NCBI RefSeq assembly: GCF_021608225.1
Contig: NZ_JAKIJS010000001.1
Location: forward strand, 2,852,001 to 2,916,000
Length of the DNA: 64,000 nucleotides
Source: Pseudalkalibacillus berkeleyi
GTDB lineage: Bacteria > Bacillota > Bacilli > Bacillales > Fictibacillaceae
Direction: 5' to 3'
Shown here: positions 1 to 8,360 of the stretch, piece by piece
How the letters are laid out: each line of letters begins with the position of its first letter
Numbering within the stretch: position 1 is the first letter of the stretch
The notes under the pieces: model-generated
Seen by the model: the letters and a program-made list of their open reading frames with translations, nothing else
Database searches by the model: none
Told to the model about the DNA's origin: nothing
Made by a program: the position numbers and the translations under genes

Positions 1-465
1 TCACCCATTTATGGTAGACCCGTTACAACAAATGACCTGCCGAGGGACGGTAATGATTATCAAGTAGCTGTGGAGACTGGTTTCAATATTGAGACCTTCG
101 TTTCGGTAGCGGAGCAAAACGATGCCACAACTGAACAGGACCTCACCTTTTATCGATCCTATTATAATTCTGTCGATTTTGACTTTGCAGTAGCTTGTAA
201 TCTTGAAAATACGACTGTTGCCTATTTCGGGGTGACGGTTCGAAAAGATACGGGTTATTCTGAAATCATTGCTTTTACCAATGCACAAGGTGATAGCAAA
301 ACCTTCCGAGAAGGTTTGTCGGAAGTCATGCGTGAGCTTACTAGAAGAGGTGCAAAAGAAGTCGGCATCTATGAAGCTTCAGCACCGGAAAAAGAGGATC
401 TAACCGACTTTAACTTCAAGCAAATTACGGAAGACGTCATGCTGATGAAGAAGGTTAATCATTGA
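1..465 (+). CDS. Partial protein, GNAT-like C-terminal end
   Basis: The reading frame is open from the first base, so the 5' end lies outside the window and 154 codons are visible. The last 50 residues (a helix with MRELTRRGAKEVGIYE, a DFNFKQITED segment and a final hydrophobic strand) resemble the end of a GNAT N-acetyltransferase fold. The acetyl-CoA loop is not visible, so the family call is tentative. A strong hairpin follows directly. Confidence 0.5.
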   Translation, partial: SPIYGRPVTTNDLPRDGNDYQVAVETGFNIETFVSVAEQNDATTEQDLTFYRSYYNSVDFDFAVACNLENTTVAYFGVTVRKDTGYSEIIAFTNAQGDSKTFREGLSEVMRELTRRGAKEVGIYEASAPEKEDLTDFNFKQITEDVMLMKKVNH

Positions 466-469
466 TTTT

Positions 470-497
470 GAAAGCGACCCATTTATGGGTCGCTTTC
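470..497. terminator. Bidirectional terminator
   Basis: An 11-bp perfect stem (GAAAGCGACCC / GGGTCGCTTTC) with a 6-nt loop is followed by a T-rich stretch. It sits between convergent genes and can serve both. Confidence 0.8.
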
Positions 498-508
498 ATC
501 TTTTCATA

Positions 509-727
509 TTATCCATTCGTCGAGTATTTACTTACGTCCTCAATTTCGCCATTTTCTCTATGAAGTACGACTTGGCTTGGCCGCGCTTCGTCTGCTAATT
601 TTCTCGCCTCATCTGTTGCGATGTCTTTCTTATCAAAGGTTTTTTCTGCGTGATCTCTGCCTTCAATCTTGATATCCCATTTGTTCTTTTCTTCATTTGG
701 AACTACATGAAATATTTTTGCTTCCAC
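509..727 (-). CDS. DUF2188 family small protein
   Basis: This 72-residue hydrophilic protein has the DUF2188 pattern: an N-terminal strand FHVVPNEEKNKWDIKIEG, a helix over TDEARKLADEA, then VVLHRENGEI, which suggests a small beta-beta-alpha-beta-beta fold. The start is GTG, supported by AGGAGG 8 bases upstream. No biochemical role is established for the family that I can name. It is transcribed alone, away from the small basic gene at 847. Confidence 0.7.
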   Translation of the reverse strand: MEAKIFHVVPNEEKNKWDIKIEGRDHAEKTFDKKDIATDEARKLADEARPSQVVLHRENGEIEDVSKYSTNG

Positions 728-772
728 GATTTATTCCTCCTTAAATGATTTGTGTAAATCATATACCCGGAT

Positions 773-786
773 TGTAAATTTTTACA
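773..786. promoter_or_regulatory. Palindrome between divergent small genes
   Basis: TGTAAA-TT-TTTACA is a perfect 14-bp dyad in the 119-bp gap between the genes at 509 and 847. It could be an operator or part of overlapping promoters; no regulator is identified. Confidence 0.35.
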
Positions 787-846
787 CATCGTATACGAGT
801 GAATCATCCTCTTTTCGGTGAAAGTAACGATACGGAGGTGAACATT

Positions 847-969
847 TTGAAGAAAAAGAAGAAAGATCCAACAACGATCGGATTACCGTCCTCTCAACCG
901 GAAGGACAAGGAACGGGATATGAAAAAGGTGCTGGTCTAGATTCAGCGCGAAAAAAGAAGAAGAAATAG
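847..969 (+). CDS. Small lysine-rich protein, YuzL-like
   Basis: This is a 40-residue protein with a TTG start and an excellent GGAGGTG site 8 bases upstream. Runs of lysine at both ends flank a Gly/Ser/Pro-rich middle (DPTTIGLPSSQPEGQGTGYE). The composition resembles the YuzL family or other tiny basic spore-associated proteins of Bacillus. The family assignment is by impression only; the coding call rests on the ribosome-binding site and the clean frame. Confidence 0.5.
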   Translation: MKKKKKDPTTIGLPSSQPEGQGTGYEKGAGLDSARKKKKK

Positions 970-1082
970 ATTATATCGGGGCATGTATTCATTTCGGTGC
1001 CCCACAACATATTAATTGGAATAAGCTTCACTCATATCGGGTACATAAGAAATAAGAAGCTATGAAGATATTGGAGGCATAT

Positions 1083-2057
1083 ATGCGGTCTTTTCCTAAG
1101 CCAAGAGTGGTTGTAAGTAAATGTTTAGAGTTCGAAGCTTGCCGATATAACGGCGATGTATTGAAAGACAGAACGATTCAAACCCTTATCCCTTACGTAG
1201 AATTTATTCCAATTTGTCCTGAAGTAGAAATTGGGCTCGGGACACCTAGAGAAACCGTCAGACTTGTTTCAGTGGGCAACGAAACGAAGATGATTCAACC
1301 TTCGACAAAAATTGATTTAACAGCCGATATGCAAAGCTTCACAAGGTCATTTTTCGAGTCCTTATCAGATGTAGATGGTTTCATTCTAAAGAATCGTTCT
1401 CCAAGCTGTGGAACGAGAGATGTAAGAATCTATACTGGTGTTGAAAAAGCCCCTGTTAAGGAGAAAGGCAGTGGTCTGTTTGGTGGTATGGTGTTAGAAG
1501 CGTTTGGAAAATTAGCTGTTGAAGAAGAAGGACGTTTAACAAACTTTACGATTAGAGAGCATTTCCTCACCAAACTATATACGTTAGCAGCATTCCGTGA
1601 ATTAAAAAGTAATCCGACGATTCAAGCGCTCATACAATTTCAATCAGAAAACAAATACCTTTTCATGGCTTATAACCAAACACGCATGAAAAACATGGGA
1701 CGAATTATCGCAAAACATAAGAATTTCGACTCTATTGAGGAAGTATATTCGGAATATGAGCAACAGCTCTATCTCCTATTTCAAAAAGCAGCGAGATATA
1801 CTTCTAACATTAACGTTTGCCAGCATATCATGGGGTACTTTTCTGATAACATTTCGAAAAACGAGAAAGATCACTTTATACATTTACTTGAAAGGTATAA
1901 AGACAAGAAAATACCACTTAGCAATTTATTGACCATCTTAAAATCCTGGGTATATCGCTTTGACAATGAGTACTTACTACAACAATCCTTTTTTGAGCCC
2001 TATCCTGAAGACCTCGTTGAAATGGCTGATTCAGGTAAAGGGAGAAGCTACGCGTAA
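1083..2057 (+). CDS. TudS-like DUF523 + DUF1722 protein
   Basis: A two-domain protein of 324 residues. Residues 1-150 are the DUF523/TudS domain, with cysteines placed as in thiouracil desulfurases: SKCL (C14), ICPE (C45) and SPSCG (about C108), which in TudS bind a [4Fe-4S] cluster. The C-terminal half is the helical DUF1722 domain of YbgA proteins. ATG at 1083 is preferred over ATG at 1062 because GGAGG lies 5 bases before it. Desulfuration of thiouracil-type bases is known for stand-alone TudS; its role in the fused form is inferred. It converges on ung. Confidence 0.8.
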   Translation: MRSFPKPRVVVSKCLEFEACRYNGDVLKDRTIQTLIPYVEFIPICPEVEIGLGTPRETVRLVSVGNETKMIQPSTKIDLTADMQSFTRSFFESLSDVDGFILKNRSPSCGTRDVRIYTGVEKAPVKEKGSGLFGGMVLEAFGKLAVEEEGRLTNFTIREHFLTKLYTLAAFRELKSNPTIQALIQFQSENKYLFMAYNQTRMKNMGRIIAKHKNFDSIEEVYSEYEQQLYLLFQKAARYTSNINVCQHIMGYFSDNISKNEKDHFIHLLERYKDKKIPLSNLLTILKSWVYRFDNEYLLQQSFFEPYPEDLVEMADSGKGRSYA

Positions 2058-2061
2058 TAGA

Positions 2062-2091
2062 AAAGATCGAGCAGAGTGCTCGATCTTTTTT
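2062..2091. terminator. Rho-independent terminator
   Basis: The stem AAAGATCGAGCA / TGCTCGATCTTT is followed by a T-run, directly after the TudS-like gene. Confidence 0.8.
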
Positions 2092-2183
2092 CATAATGTT
2101 TTTCGTAAACATTGTTGCTCTTGTAGTAATTGTTAACAAACACATATCACTTAAGAGCAACAGAGCCTTTTCCATAGATCTCT

Positions 2184-2867
2184 TTATTGTTCCTCAAGAT
2201 TCGGTATTTTCCAGTCGATTTCTTCCATATCGTTTTCTCGGAGAAACTGGTTGATTTTCGAGAACGGTTTACTACCGAAAAAGCCTTTATTTGCTGAAAA
2301 TGGGCTCGGATGTGGTGATTTAAGTATGAAATGGTGGTTGTTCGTAATGAGCGCTTCTTTTTGTTGTGCATGTTTTCCCCAAAGGAGAAACACTAGAGGT
2401 TGCTCTCTTTCATTTAGTGATTGTATAACCGCGTTTGTGAAGTGCTCCCACCCAATTCCTTTATGTGAATTGGGCTCCTTTTTCCGAACCGTCAAAACGG
2501 TATTCAATAGAAGAACCCCTTGTTTCGTCCAATTCAATAAAGACCCATGATCGGGTATGTCATAACCGAGATCTGCATGGAGTTCCTTAAATATATTTTT
2601 CAGCGAAGGAGGCTGACGTACACCAGGCTGAACGGAGAAGCTGAGCCCGTGCGCTTGTCCAGGTCCATGATAAGGATCTTGACCGATTAAAATGACTTTC
2701 GCATCTCGGTAGGATGTGAAGTGAAGCGCATTAAAAATGTCATACATGTCAGGAAAGACGGTATAATTGCCGTACTCCACCTTCAACTTCTCTCTCAACT
2801 GTAAATAGTATTCTTTCTCAAACTCAGCTTGGAGAATTTCTCCCCAGTCATTCGTCAAATTCGTCAT
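2184..2867 (-). CDS. ung: Uracil-DNA glycosylase, family 1
   Basis: Removes uracil from DNA to start base excision repair. The water-activating motif GQDPYHG (catalytic D64) and the DNA-intercalation motif [14 protein letters not shown] near the C-terminus are intact, and 227 residues is the usual length. ATG at 2867 has a GGGTGAG-like site. It is monocistronic and convergent with the TudS-like gene. Confidence 0.96.
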   Translation of the reverse strand: MTNLTNDWGEILQAEFEKEYYLQLREKLKVEYGNYTVFPDMYDIFNALHFTSYRDAKVILIGQDPYHGPGQAHGLSFSVQPGVRQPPSLKNIFKELHADLGYDIPDHGSLLNWTKQGVLLLNTVLTVRKKEPNSHKGIGWEHFTNAVIQSLNEREQPLVFLLWGKHAQQKEALITNNHHFILKSPHPSPFSANKGFFGSKPFSKINQFLRENDMEEIDWKIPNLEEQ

Positions 2868-2984
2868 GTTTACTCACCCGCATATGCATGATTTTACGGG
2901 TAGTATAACATACGACATTGTTACATAGCCGAGTGATTATTTCCCCGACAATATTCACTTTAATTCTACAAATCTATCTCAATT

Positions 2985-3013
2985 CTCACATAAATCTGAT
3001 ACTTTGCTATAAT
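2985..3013 (+). promoter_or_regulatory. Extended -10 SigA-type promoter
   Basis: A perfect TATAAT at 3008-3013 is preceded by TGC (extended -10), with a weak CTCACA at -35 and 17-bp spacing. It drives the Eis-like gene starting at 3054. Confidence 0.6.
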
Positions 3014-3053
3014 AAGTAAAGGTTTGTCAGAAACGGCTTTTAGGAGGGGAACT

Positions 3054-4304
3054 ATGGAGATTAGAAGAATGGAAGTTGAAGACGTTAAACCATTTATCGA
3101 GTTAATGAGTCGATCCTATCCTGGGATGAAACTCGTCACAGATGACGACATTGAAAAGATGGCTGATCGATTTATTGATCTACAACAAAACGATACATCT
3201 ACCGCTCTTTATGGCGCTTATCAATCAGGACAGCTTGTCGGCGGTATGCGCTTCCATGATTTTGAAATGATGTTTTATGATCAGAAAGTGCCTGTAGGTG
3301 GCATCGGAATGGTAGCTGTAGATCTACTACATAAAAAAGAGCGTGTCGCAAAGTCGTTACTTGAGTATTTCCACAAGCATTACCTGGAGCGAGAAACATA
3401 TATGACCGCTCTCCACCCTTTCCGTCCAGACTTTTACAAAAAAATGGGGTATGGTTACGGAACGAAGAAGAACCGTTATCGTGTTCAACCGCATCATCTG
3501 CCTAAAGGAAAGTCTAAAGCACATATTGAATACATTCCACTTGAACAAATCGATGCCATTGTAGGGTTTTATAATAAAGTGGCTACAAAGACACATGGAA
3601 TGATGATTCGATCTCATTCAGATTTTGAAAGACCTATGAAGCAGCCAGGAAATTATACAATTGGATTTGTTAAAGACGGCGAAATCAAAGGATACGTAGG
3701 GTTTTCCTTCCAATCTGAGCACGGAGATAGCTTCCTCCAAAACGATATTCTCATCCATGAGATGGTTTATGAGGATACAGAGGTCCTTTCAGAATTCCTC
3801 ACTTTCTTCCATAGCCAACATGATCAAGTACGTTCGATTTATTTTGATACACAGGATGAATATTTCCATCATCTTTTACTAAATCCGAGCAATGGGTCAA
3901 ATCACCTTATTCCGCACGTCTTTCATGAAAGTAATACCCAAGGTGTCGGGCTAATGTATCGGATACTCGATACGGTAAAATTTCTAGATTCAGTATCAGA
4001 AATGAATTTTGGAGGCGAAAGTCTTAACTTAAAAATGAAAGTGAAAGATAGCTTTCAACCTAATAATGAAAAGTCAGTTTTCATGAAAGTAGAAAACGGA
4101 CATATTTCAATTAAACAAGAGTTGAATACTGATGTTGAAATCGAGCTTGATGTGTCGGAGTTCTCTACCCTACTTATGGGTGTTGTTCCTTTTGACACAC
4201 TCGTGATGTATGGCAATGCAACTATTTCATCTAAAGATTACATAGCTCATGTGACGAGGCTATTCTACACTCGTCAAAAGCCAGTATGTTTGAACAGATT
4301 CTAA
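3054..4304 (+). CDS. Eis-family GNAT N-acetyltransferase
   Basis: A 416-residue protein of the Eis type: N-terminal GNAT fold with IGMVAVDLLHKKERVAKSLL as the acetyl-CoA region and the F-Y-x-K-x-G-Y motif (DFYKKMGYG), a second GNAT-like middle domain, and a C-terminal SCP2-like lipid-binding fold. Eis proteins acetylate amines, including aminoglycosides in mycobacteria; the substrate here is unknown. ATG at 3054 is chosen because AGGAGGGG precedes it, not the upstream in-frame TTG. It forms an operon with the acetyltransferase 25 bases downstream. Confidence 0.85.
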   Translation: MEIRRMEVEDVKPFIELMSRSYPGMKLVTDDDIEKMADRFIDLQQNDTSTALYGAYQSGQLVGGMRFHDFEMMFYDQKVPVGGIGMVAVDLLHKKERVAKSLLEYFHKHYLERETYMTALHPFRPDFYKKMGYGYGTKKNRYRVQPHHLPKGKSKAHIEYIPLEQIDAIVGFYNKVATKTHGMMIRSHSDFERPMKQPGNYTIGFVKDGEIKGYVGFSFQSEHGDSFLQNDILIHEMVYEDTEVLSEFLTFFHSQHDQVRSIYFDTQDEYFHHLLLNPSNGSNHLIPHVFHESNTQGVGLMYRILDTVKFLDSVSEMNFGGESLNLKMKVKDSFQPNNEKSVFMKVENGHISIKQELNTDVEIELDVSEFSTLLMGVVPFDTLVMYGNATISSKDYIAHVTRLFYTRQKPVCLNRF

Positions 4305-4329
4305 TGATTAACCGATTTGGGGGATAAAT

Positions 4330-4896
4330 ATGATTACAAAATCGATTCGTAAAGGTGACCGAGTCTACTTAGGCCGTTTTACAGAAGAGGATTTGGATAA
4401 GGTATCCACTTGGTACCATGATGATGAGTACATGCGATGTATGGACGCTGCTCCATCATTCCCATTATTAAAGAGAGACTTCAAAGATTGGGTAGAGCTA
4501 AAGCCTCGAGAGCAGAAATCCTTTTTATTTGCTATTCGTATGATCGAGGACGACAGCGTCATTGGTTGGGTAGACTTGGATGACATTCTATGGGTTCATC
4601 GTAATGCTTGGCTTGCTATTGGTATTGGTGAAAGAAAGATATGGGATCAAGGTCTAGGATATGAAACGATGCAGCTCGTACTGAACTTTGCCTTTAATGA
4701 GCTCAATTTACACCGCGTACAACTCACTGTTTTTAGTTATAATAAGCGTGCAATTAACCTATATGAACGACTCGGATTCAAATATGAGGGTGCACAACGT
4801 GAATTTCTCCAAAGAGATGGTGAACTGCATGACATGCTTATGTATGGCATTTTAAGTCACGAGTGGTTGAAGAATGATGAGAAGAAACGTTCTTAA
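4330..4896 (+). CDS. RimJ/RimL-type GNAT acetyltransferase
   Basis: This 188-residue acetyltransferase has the acetyl-CoA loop in ERKIWDQGLGYET and the C-terminal NLYERLGFKYEGAQRE segment typical of RimJ/RimL proteins. Members modify protein N-termini or small amines; nothing here fixes the substrate. GGGGG lies 6 bases before ATG. It follows the Eis-like gene closely, so the two are probably co-transcribed, and it ends in a terminator. Confidence 0.88.
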   Translation: MITKSIRKGDRVYLGRFTEEDLDKVSTWYHDDEYMRCMDAAPSFPLLKRDFKDWVELKPREQKSFLFAIRMIEDDSVIGWVDLDDILWVHRNAWLAIGIGERKIWDQGLGYETMQLVLNFAFNELNLHRVQLTVFSYNKRAINLYERLGFKYEGAQREFLQRDGELHDMLMYGILSHEWLKNDEKKRS

Positions 4897-4913
4897 TGGA
4901 CGTTTCTTTTTTT
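4884..4913 (+). terminator. Rho-independent terminator
   Basis: GAAACGT / ACGTTTC stem followed by seven T; the left arm lies inside the last codons of the acetyltransferase gene. Confidence 0.7.
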
Positions 4914-4995
4914 CATTTATAAGCTCCTACACAAACATACTTGTCCTTTTTTTAGTACAATAGTGAATACTAGTTGTAAAGTAGGAGGGATCTTT

Positions 4996-5343
4996 GTGGA
5001 TTTAATTGATATGACAAAAGTTCAGCCACTCATAGAACGATTTGTGGACCAGGACGTATACATTCATTTAGAAACGACTAATGGCGCTTACGCCTCTCAC
5101 TTTGGTGAAAAGCCATTTTCTGCAGGAGCGTATATACGTAACGGCAAAATAAAGTACTCACGAGGAAAAATCACTGGAGAAGGTCCTTACAGAGTTGGTT
5201 TGAAAATGGAATTCGGCTGGATCTATGCTGAAGGTATTACCCATTGGGAGCTTGATGCTAAGAATCGATTGCTCATGGCTGGGCATGACAAAGACGGAAA
5301 GCTCGCTGTTGCACTGCAAATAAGTGAAACGCCGTTTGAATAA
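4996..5343 (+). CDS. yojF: YojF family protein (DUF1806)
   Basis: A 115-residue protein matching YojF/DUF1806: HLETTNGAYASHF near residue 30, then KIKYSRGKITGEGPYRVGLKME and GWIYAEGITHWE. The GTG start at 4996 is preferred because AGGAGGG precedes it by 6 bases. In Bacillus subtilis yojF lies beside yojG (bshB2), as here, which suggests a part in bacillithiol metabolism; the biochemical role is not known. Confidence 0.88.
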   Translation: MDLIDMTKVQPLIERFVDQDVYIHLETTNGAYASHFGEKPFSAGAYIRNGKIKYSRGKITGEGPYRVGLKMEFGWIYAEGITHWELDAKNRLLMAGHDKDGKLAVALQISETPFE

Positions 5344-5354
5344 AGAAAAGCGTC

Positions 5355-5395
5355 AGCACGGAGGTCTGATGAAGTGGTCCAAGTGACTGCGTGCT
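5355..5395. repeat. Hairpin-forming intergenic element
   Basis: AGCACG and CGTGCT form a stem around a 29-nt spacer in the 90-bp gap between yojF and bshB2. There is no T-run, so it is not an obvious terminator. It looks like a remnant of a dispersed Bacillus repeat and might process or attenuate the transcript. Confidence 0.35.
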
Positions 5396-5433
5396 AAAGC
5401 TAGACAATAAGCATAAATGAAAGGAGAACATGT

Positions 5434-6102
5434 ATGGAGAAACAAGTACTGGTCATATTTCCACATCCAGATGATGAAGCTTTCGGTGTATCTGGATCGA
5501 TTGCAAAGTACATCGACGAAGGCACGCCTGTAACGTACATGTGTCTAACGCTCGGTGAAATGGGTCGTAATATGGGTAACCCACCTTTTGCGACAAGAGA
5601 AACACTCCCAGAAATTCGTAAACAGGAATTACAAGAAGCAAGTAAAGTCCTCGGCATACAAGATTTACGAATGATGGGGCTTAGAGATAAGACGATTGAA
5701 TTTGAAGATCCTGAGATGCTTGCTGATCTGTTCACTGATGCGATTAACGAGTTGGACCCTTCATTAATCATTACGTTCTATCCAGGTTACAGTGTCCACC
5801 CAGATCATGATGCTTGTGGGGCAGCAGTCATTAAAGCCGTACAAAACATGCCAAAAGCGAAACGGCCAAAAGTCGAATGTGTTGCGTTCTCACATAATTG
5901 CGAAGAGGAACTAGGCCGACCTGACGTCATCCGTGATGTTAGTGATTTCATGGACCAAAAGCTTAACACACTCGAAGCACACAAAAGTCAAACAGCTGGG
6001 TTAATGGAAGGTATGAAGAAGAGACTACAAGCCAATGAAGAAGAATTGATGAATTGGATTAAGTTTGAACGGTTTTGGACATATCCATTTAATGAACGAT
6101 AG
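5434..6102 (+). CDS. bshB2: Bacillithiol biosynthesis deacetylase BshB2
   Basis: A LmbE/PIG-L zinc hydrolase that removes the acetyl group from GlcNAc-malate in bacillithiol synthesis; it can also act as a bacillithiol-conjugate amidase. The zinc motif PHPDDEAFG is at residues 10-18 and the second motif HPDHDACG near residue 122. Length (222) is typical. AAAGGAG precedes ATG. The neighbour yojF supports BshB2 over other LmbE paralogues. Confidence 0.93.
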   Translation: MEKQVLVIFPHPDDEAFGVSGSIAKYIDEGTPVTYMCLTLGEMGRNMGNPPFATRETLPEIRKQELQEASKVLGIQDLRMMGLRDKTIEFEDPEMLADLFTDAINELDPSLIITFYPGYSVHPDHDACGAAVIKAVQNMPKAKRPKVECVAFSHNCEEELGRPDVIRDVSDFMDQKLNTLEAHKSQTAGLMEGMKKRLQANEEELMNWIKFERFWTYPFNER

Positions 6103-6104
6103 AG

Positions 6105-6139
6105 AAAATGGCTGACTCTAAGGAGTCTAGCCATTTTTT
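6105..6139. terminator. Bidirectional terminator
   Basis: AAAATGGCTGACTC / GAGTCTAGCCATTTTTT hairpin between the convergent bshB2 and antiporter genes, with runs of A and T on the two sides. Confidence 0.8.
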
Positions 6140-6142
6140 ACG

Positions 6143-7612
6143 TTATTCGGATGTCCTATTCTCCTCTGATGGTTGTTTACGGATAAGCTGTTTCACCATA
6201 TTCCGCTGTGTTTTATGTATGAGAATGTATAATCTATCTCCTTCACATAAAACCGTATCCCCTGTTGGAGTAATGAGCGCTTCCCCACGAATGACGCCTG
6301 TAATCAAAGTATGATCCGGAAGTGAAAGATCCTTGATTTCACAACCTATAACGGGAGACCCGCTCTCTACTTGGATTTCCATCATTTCATTCTGCGTCTT
6401 ACCAATCGAAATGAGTTCTAAACTATGTGGTGGCTCTACTCTAGCACCATGTAAAAATTTAAAGTACTTTCCAACAGGAGAGATGGTAGCTCCTTGAATC
6501 AAAGCTGACGTGAAGACGACGAAGAACACGACATTAAAGAGCAATCCGCTGTTTTCTAAACCTGCGACCATAGGATACGTCGCCAGTACAATCGGTACCG
6601 CACCTTTTAACCCTGCCCAGGAGATGAAGAGCTTTTCTCTTACGTCGAATTTGCTCCCTATTAAACTTATGAAAACCCCGATGGGACGAGCCACTAGCAT
6701 GAGGATGAAGGATAGGATAATTCCTTGCCACACGACGTCCAGCAATTGATTAGGAAACACCAGCAGTCCTAGTAATATGAACATGGTGATTTGCATCATC
6801 CATGCAAATCCCTCATTGAATCGAACAATTGAATGCCGGTATGTAATATCGTTGTTTCCTAGAAATACAGCCATAACATAAACGGCCAGAAAACCACTAG
6901 CGCTTAATAGACTAGCGATTCCAAAAGTGAAAATCGCTAAAGCAATTGATAGAACCGGATATAGACCTGATGAATCCAAATTGATTTGATTGATCATCCA
7001 AACCGCCACTCTTCCCAGGAGCAAACCGATAAGGAGGCCTACGCCCATCTGCCAAAAGAAGTCCAACAGGAACGTTGCCGGATTCACATCTTGTATCTGG
7101 ATCAACTGTAAAATAGAAACTGTCAAGAAGATCGCCATTGGATCATTTGTACCGGATTCTGCCTCTAATGTTGATGTCAGTTTTCTTTTGATGTTCTTAT
7201 TGCCTAACGCCGCAAATATTGCAGCGGCATCAGTGGAACCGACAATCGCACCAAAAAGAAAGCCCTCTAACCAACTGACATCCAATATGTATTTTGCTGC
7301 TAGTCCAGTCACCAATGTGGTAATGAGCACTCCGAGTGTTGCCAATGATAATGACGGCTTATAAACCTTTTTGATATCATACCACCTAGTTTTCAGACCA
7401 CCTTCAAATAGTATGACGATTAGTGCAAAGGTACCGATCAATTGGGTAAGCAATGCGTTAGCATAATACACGTACTCGTTCAGCATCATACCTACTACGA
7501 TAAACAACACTAATGAAGGCAACCCTAACCTGGCAGAAAATTTCGCTGTTACGACGCCAATAATTAATAAAATCGAAACAAGTAGAATTGTACCATCTAC
7601 GCTGAAATCCAT
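6143..7612 (-). CDS. CPA1/NhaP2-type K+(Na+)/H+ antiporter
   Basis: A 489-residue membrane exchanger with about 12-13 transmembrane helices, the FEGGL signature, the cation-site region GSTDAAAIFA and AESGTNDPMAIFL, and a C-terminal RCK_C (TrkA-C) domain from about residue 400. Such proteins expel K+ or Na+ in exchange for protons, with the RCK_C domain sensing a ligand. The ATG at 7612 has AGGAGG 7 bases upstream; an in-frame TTG at 7630 lies on the wrong side of that site. Ion preference cannot be read from sequence. Confidence 0.9.
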   Translation of the reverse strand: MDFSVDGTILLVSILLIIGVVTAKFSARLGLPSLVLFIVVGMMLNEYVYYANALLTQLIGTFALIVILFEGGLKTRWYDIKKVYKPSLSLATLGVLITTLVTGLAAKYILDVSWLEGFLFGAIVGSTDAAAIFAALGNKNIKRKLTSTLEAESGTNDPMAIFLTVSILQLIQIQDVNPATFLLDFFWQMGVGLLIGLLLGRVAVWMINQINLDSSGLYPVLSIALAIFTFGIASLLSASGFLAVYVMAVFLGNNDITYRHSIVRFNEGFAWMMQITMFILLGLLVFPNQLLDVVWQGIILSFILMLVARPIGVFISLIGSKFDVREKLFISWAGLKGAVPIVLATYPMVAGLENSGLLFNVVFFVVFTSALIQGATISPVGKYFKFLHGARVEPPHSLELISIGKTQNEMMEIQVESGSPVIGCEIKDLSLPDHTLITGVIRGEALITPTGDTVLCEGDRLYILIHKTQRNMVKQLIRKQPSEENRTSE

Positions 7613-7660
7613 TTCCGTCCTCCTGTCCAATTAAATATACTAAGCAAACTTTAAAGATTG

Positions 7661-7691
7661 AAAAGCCCAATGAAATCAATATGATCATTGG
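7661..7691 (-). terminator. Probable terminator of nsrR
   Basis: Read on the minus strand, CCAATGA and TCATTGG form a 7-bp stem followed by GCTTTT. It lies between nsrR and the antiporter. Confidence 0.5.
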
Positions 7692-7706
7692 ACCCATTGT
7701 TTGTTA

Positions 7707-8150
7707 TCATTCCTGTTCGACTGAAAAGAGTGTTTGCAATTGATCTACATTCCTAGTCAGATCTGCTAGCGTGTACTGATCCAACACTTCAAAATATGCG
7801 CTCAATGCTTTATTCAATACGCCTCTCAATTTACAAGCAGGACTTATGATGCATTTGTTATGCTCAGCATCAAAGCACTCTACAAGATAAAAGTCTTCCT
7901 CTGTCCTTCGAATCAGCTCACCGATATTGATCTCTTCAGGCTTCTTACCAAGGGTAATGCCACCGTTTCTTCCCCGTACTGTCCTAATCAAACCGAGCTT
8001 ACTAAGCTCATGCGTCACTTTCATCAAGTGATTTTTGGAAATTTTATATGTGTCAGCGATCTCTTTAATTTGTACTAGCCGTCCATCCATCTGTGCCGCC
8101 AAGTACATCAACACCCTCAAAAAATAATCACTGTATTGGGTCATTCGCAA
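7707..8150 (-). CDS. nsrR: NO-responsive Rrf2 repressor NsrR
   Basis: An Rrf2-family regulator whose [4Fe-4S] cluster is destroyed by nitric oxide, releasing target promoters. With the TTG start at 8150 (AGGAGG 7 bases upstream) the residue numbers match B. subtilis NsrR exactly: cysteines at 92, 100 and 106 and the fourth ligand Asp8. This supports TTG over the ATG six bases downstream. Residues 26-66 form the winged helix-turn-helix. Its best known target, hmp, is transcribed divergently next door. Confidence 0.95.
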   Translation of the reverse strand: MRMTQYSDYFLRVLMYLAAQMDGRLVQIKEIADTYKISKNHLMKVTHELSKLGLIRTVRGRNGGITLGKKPEEINIGELIRRTEEDFYLVECFDAEHNKCIISPACKLRGVLNKALSAYFEVLDQYTLADLTRNVDQLQTLFSVEQE

Positions 8151-8275
8151 CCGAACCCCTCCTTCGTTAGGAGTTATTATTATACTCTAATCGTACCACT
8201 GCCAATCATGCAGGAAAAGGCTTCAGCTTACGTGTGACAGTTTTTTGAACGTGAATGTGACAAAATTACGAAAAG

Positions 8276-8292
8276 ATATATTTATTATACAT
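8276..8292. promoter_or_regulatory. Putative upstream NsrR operator
   Basis: ATATATTTATTATACAT fits the dyad form of the Bacillus NsrR site (ATRTATYTTAAATATAT) in both half-sites and sits in a longer inverted repeat, AAGATATAT...ATACATCTT. Two TGTGACA direct repeats (8233-8239, 8256-8262) upstream could be ResD or other redox-regulator boxes. Confidence 0.55.
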
Positions 8293-8321
8293 CTTTAGGT
8301 AAGTCCTCTTTTATAATAAAG

Positions 8322-8338
8322 ATGTATTTAAAATATAT
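8322..8338. promoter_or_regulatory. NsrR operator of hmp
   Basis: ATGTATTTAAAATATAT matches the B. subtilis NsrR consensus ATRTATYTTAAATATAT at 16 of 17 positions. It lies 5 bases after a TATAAT -10 box (8312-8317) and 22 bases before the hmp start, so bound NsrR would block transcription initiation. Confidence 0.8.
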
Positions 8339-8360
8339 GTTTACTGGAAGGATGATTCCT

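Noticed and set aside
3024-3053. TTG start ten codons upstream of the Eis-like gene
   Set aside because: AGGAGGGG lies between this TTG and the ATG at 3054, so the ATG is the real start.
8322-8360. Earlier ATG codons for hmp at 8322 and 8352
   Set aside because: The first lies inside the NsrR operator without a ribosome site, the second abuts GGAAGGA; numbering from 8361 puts Tyr29, Gln53 and His85 at canonical positions.
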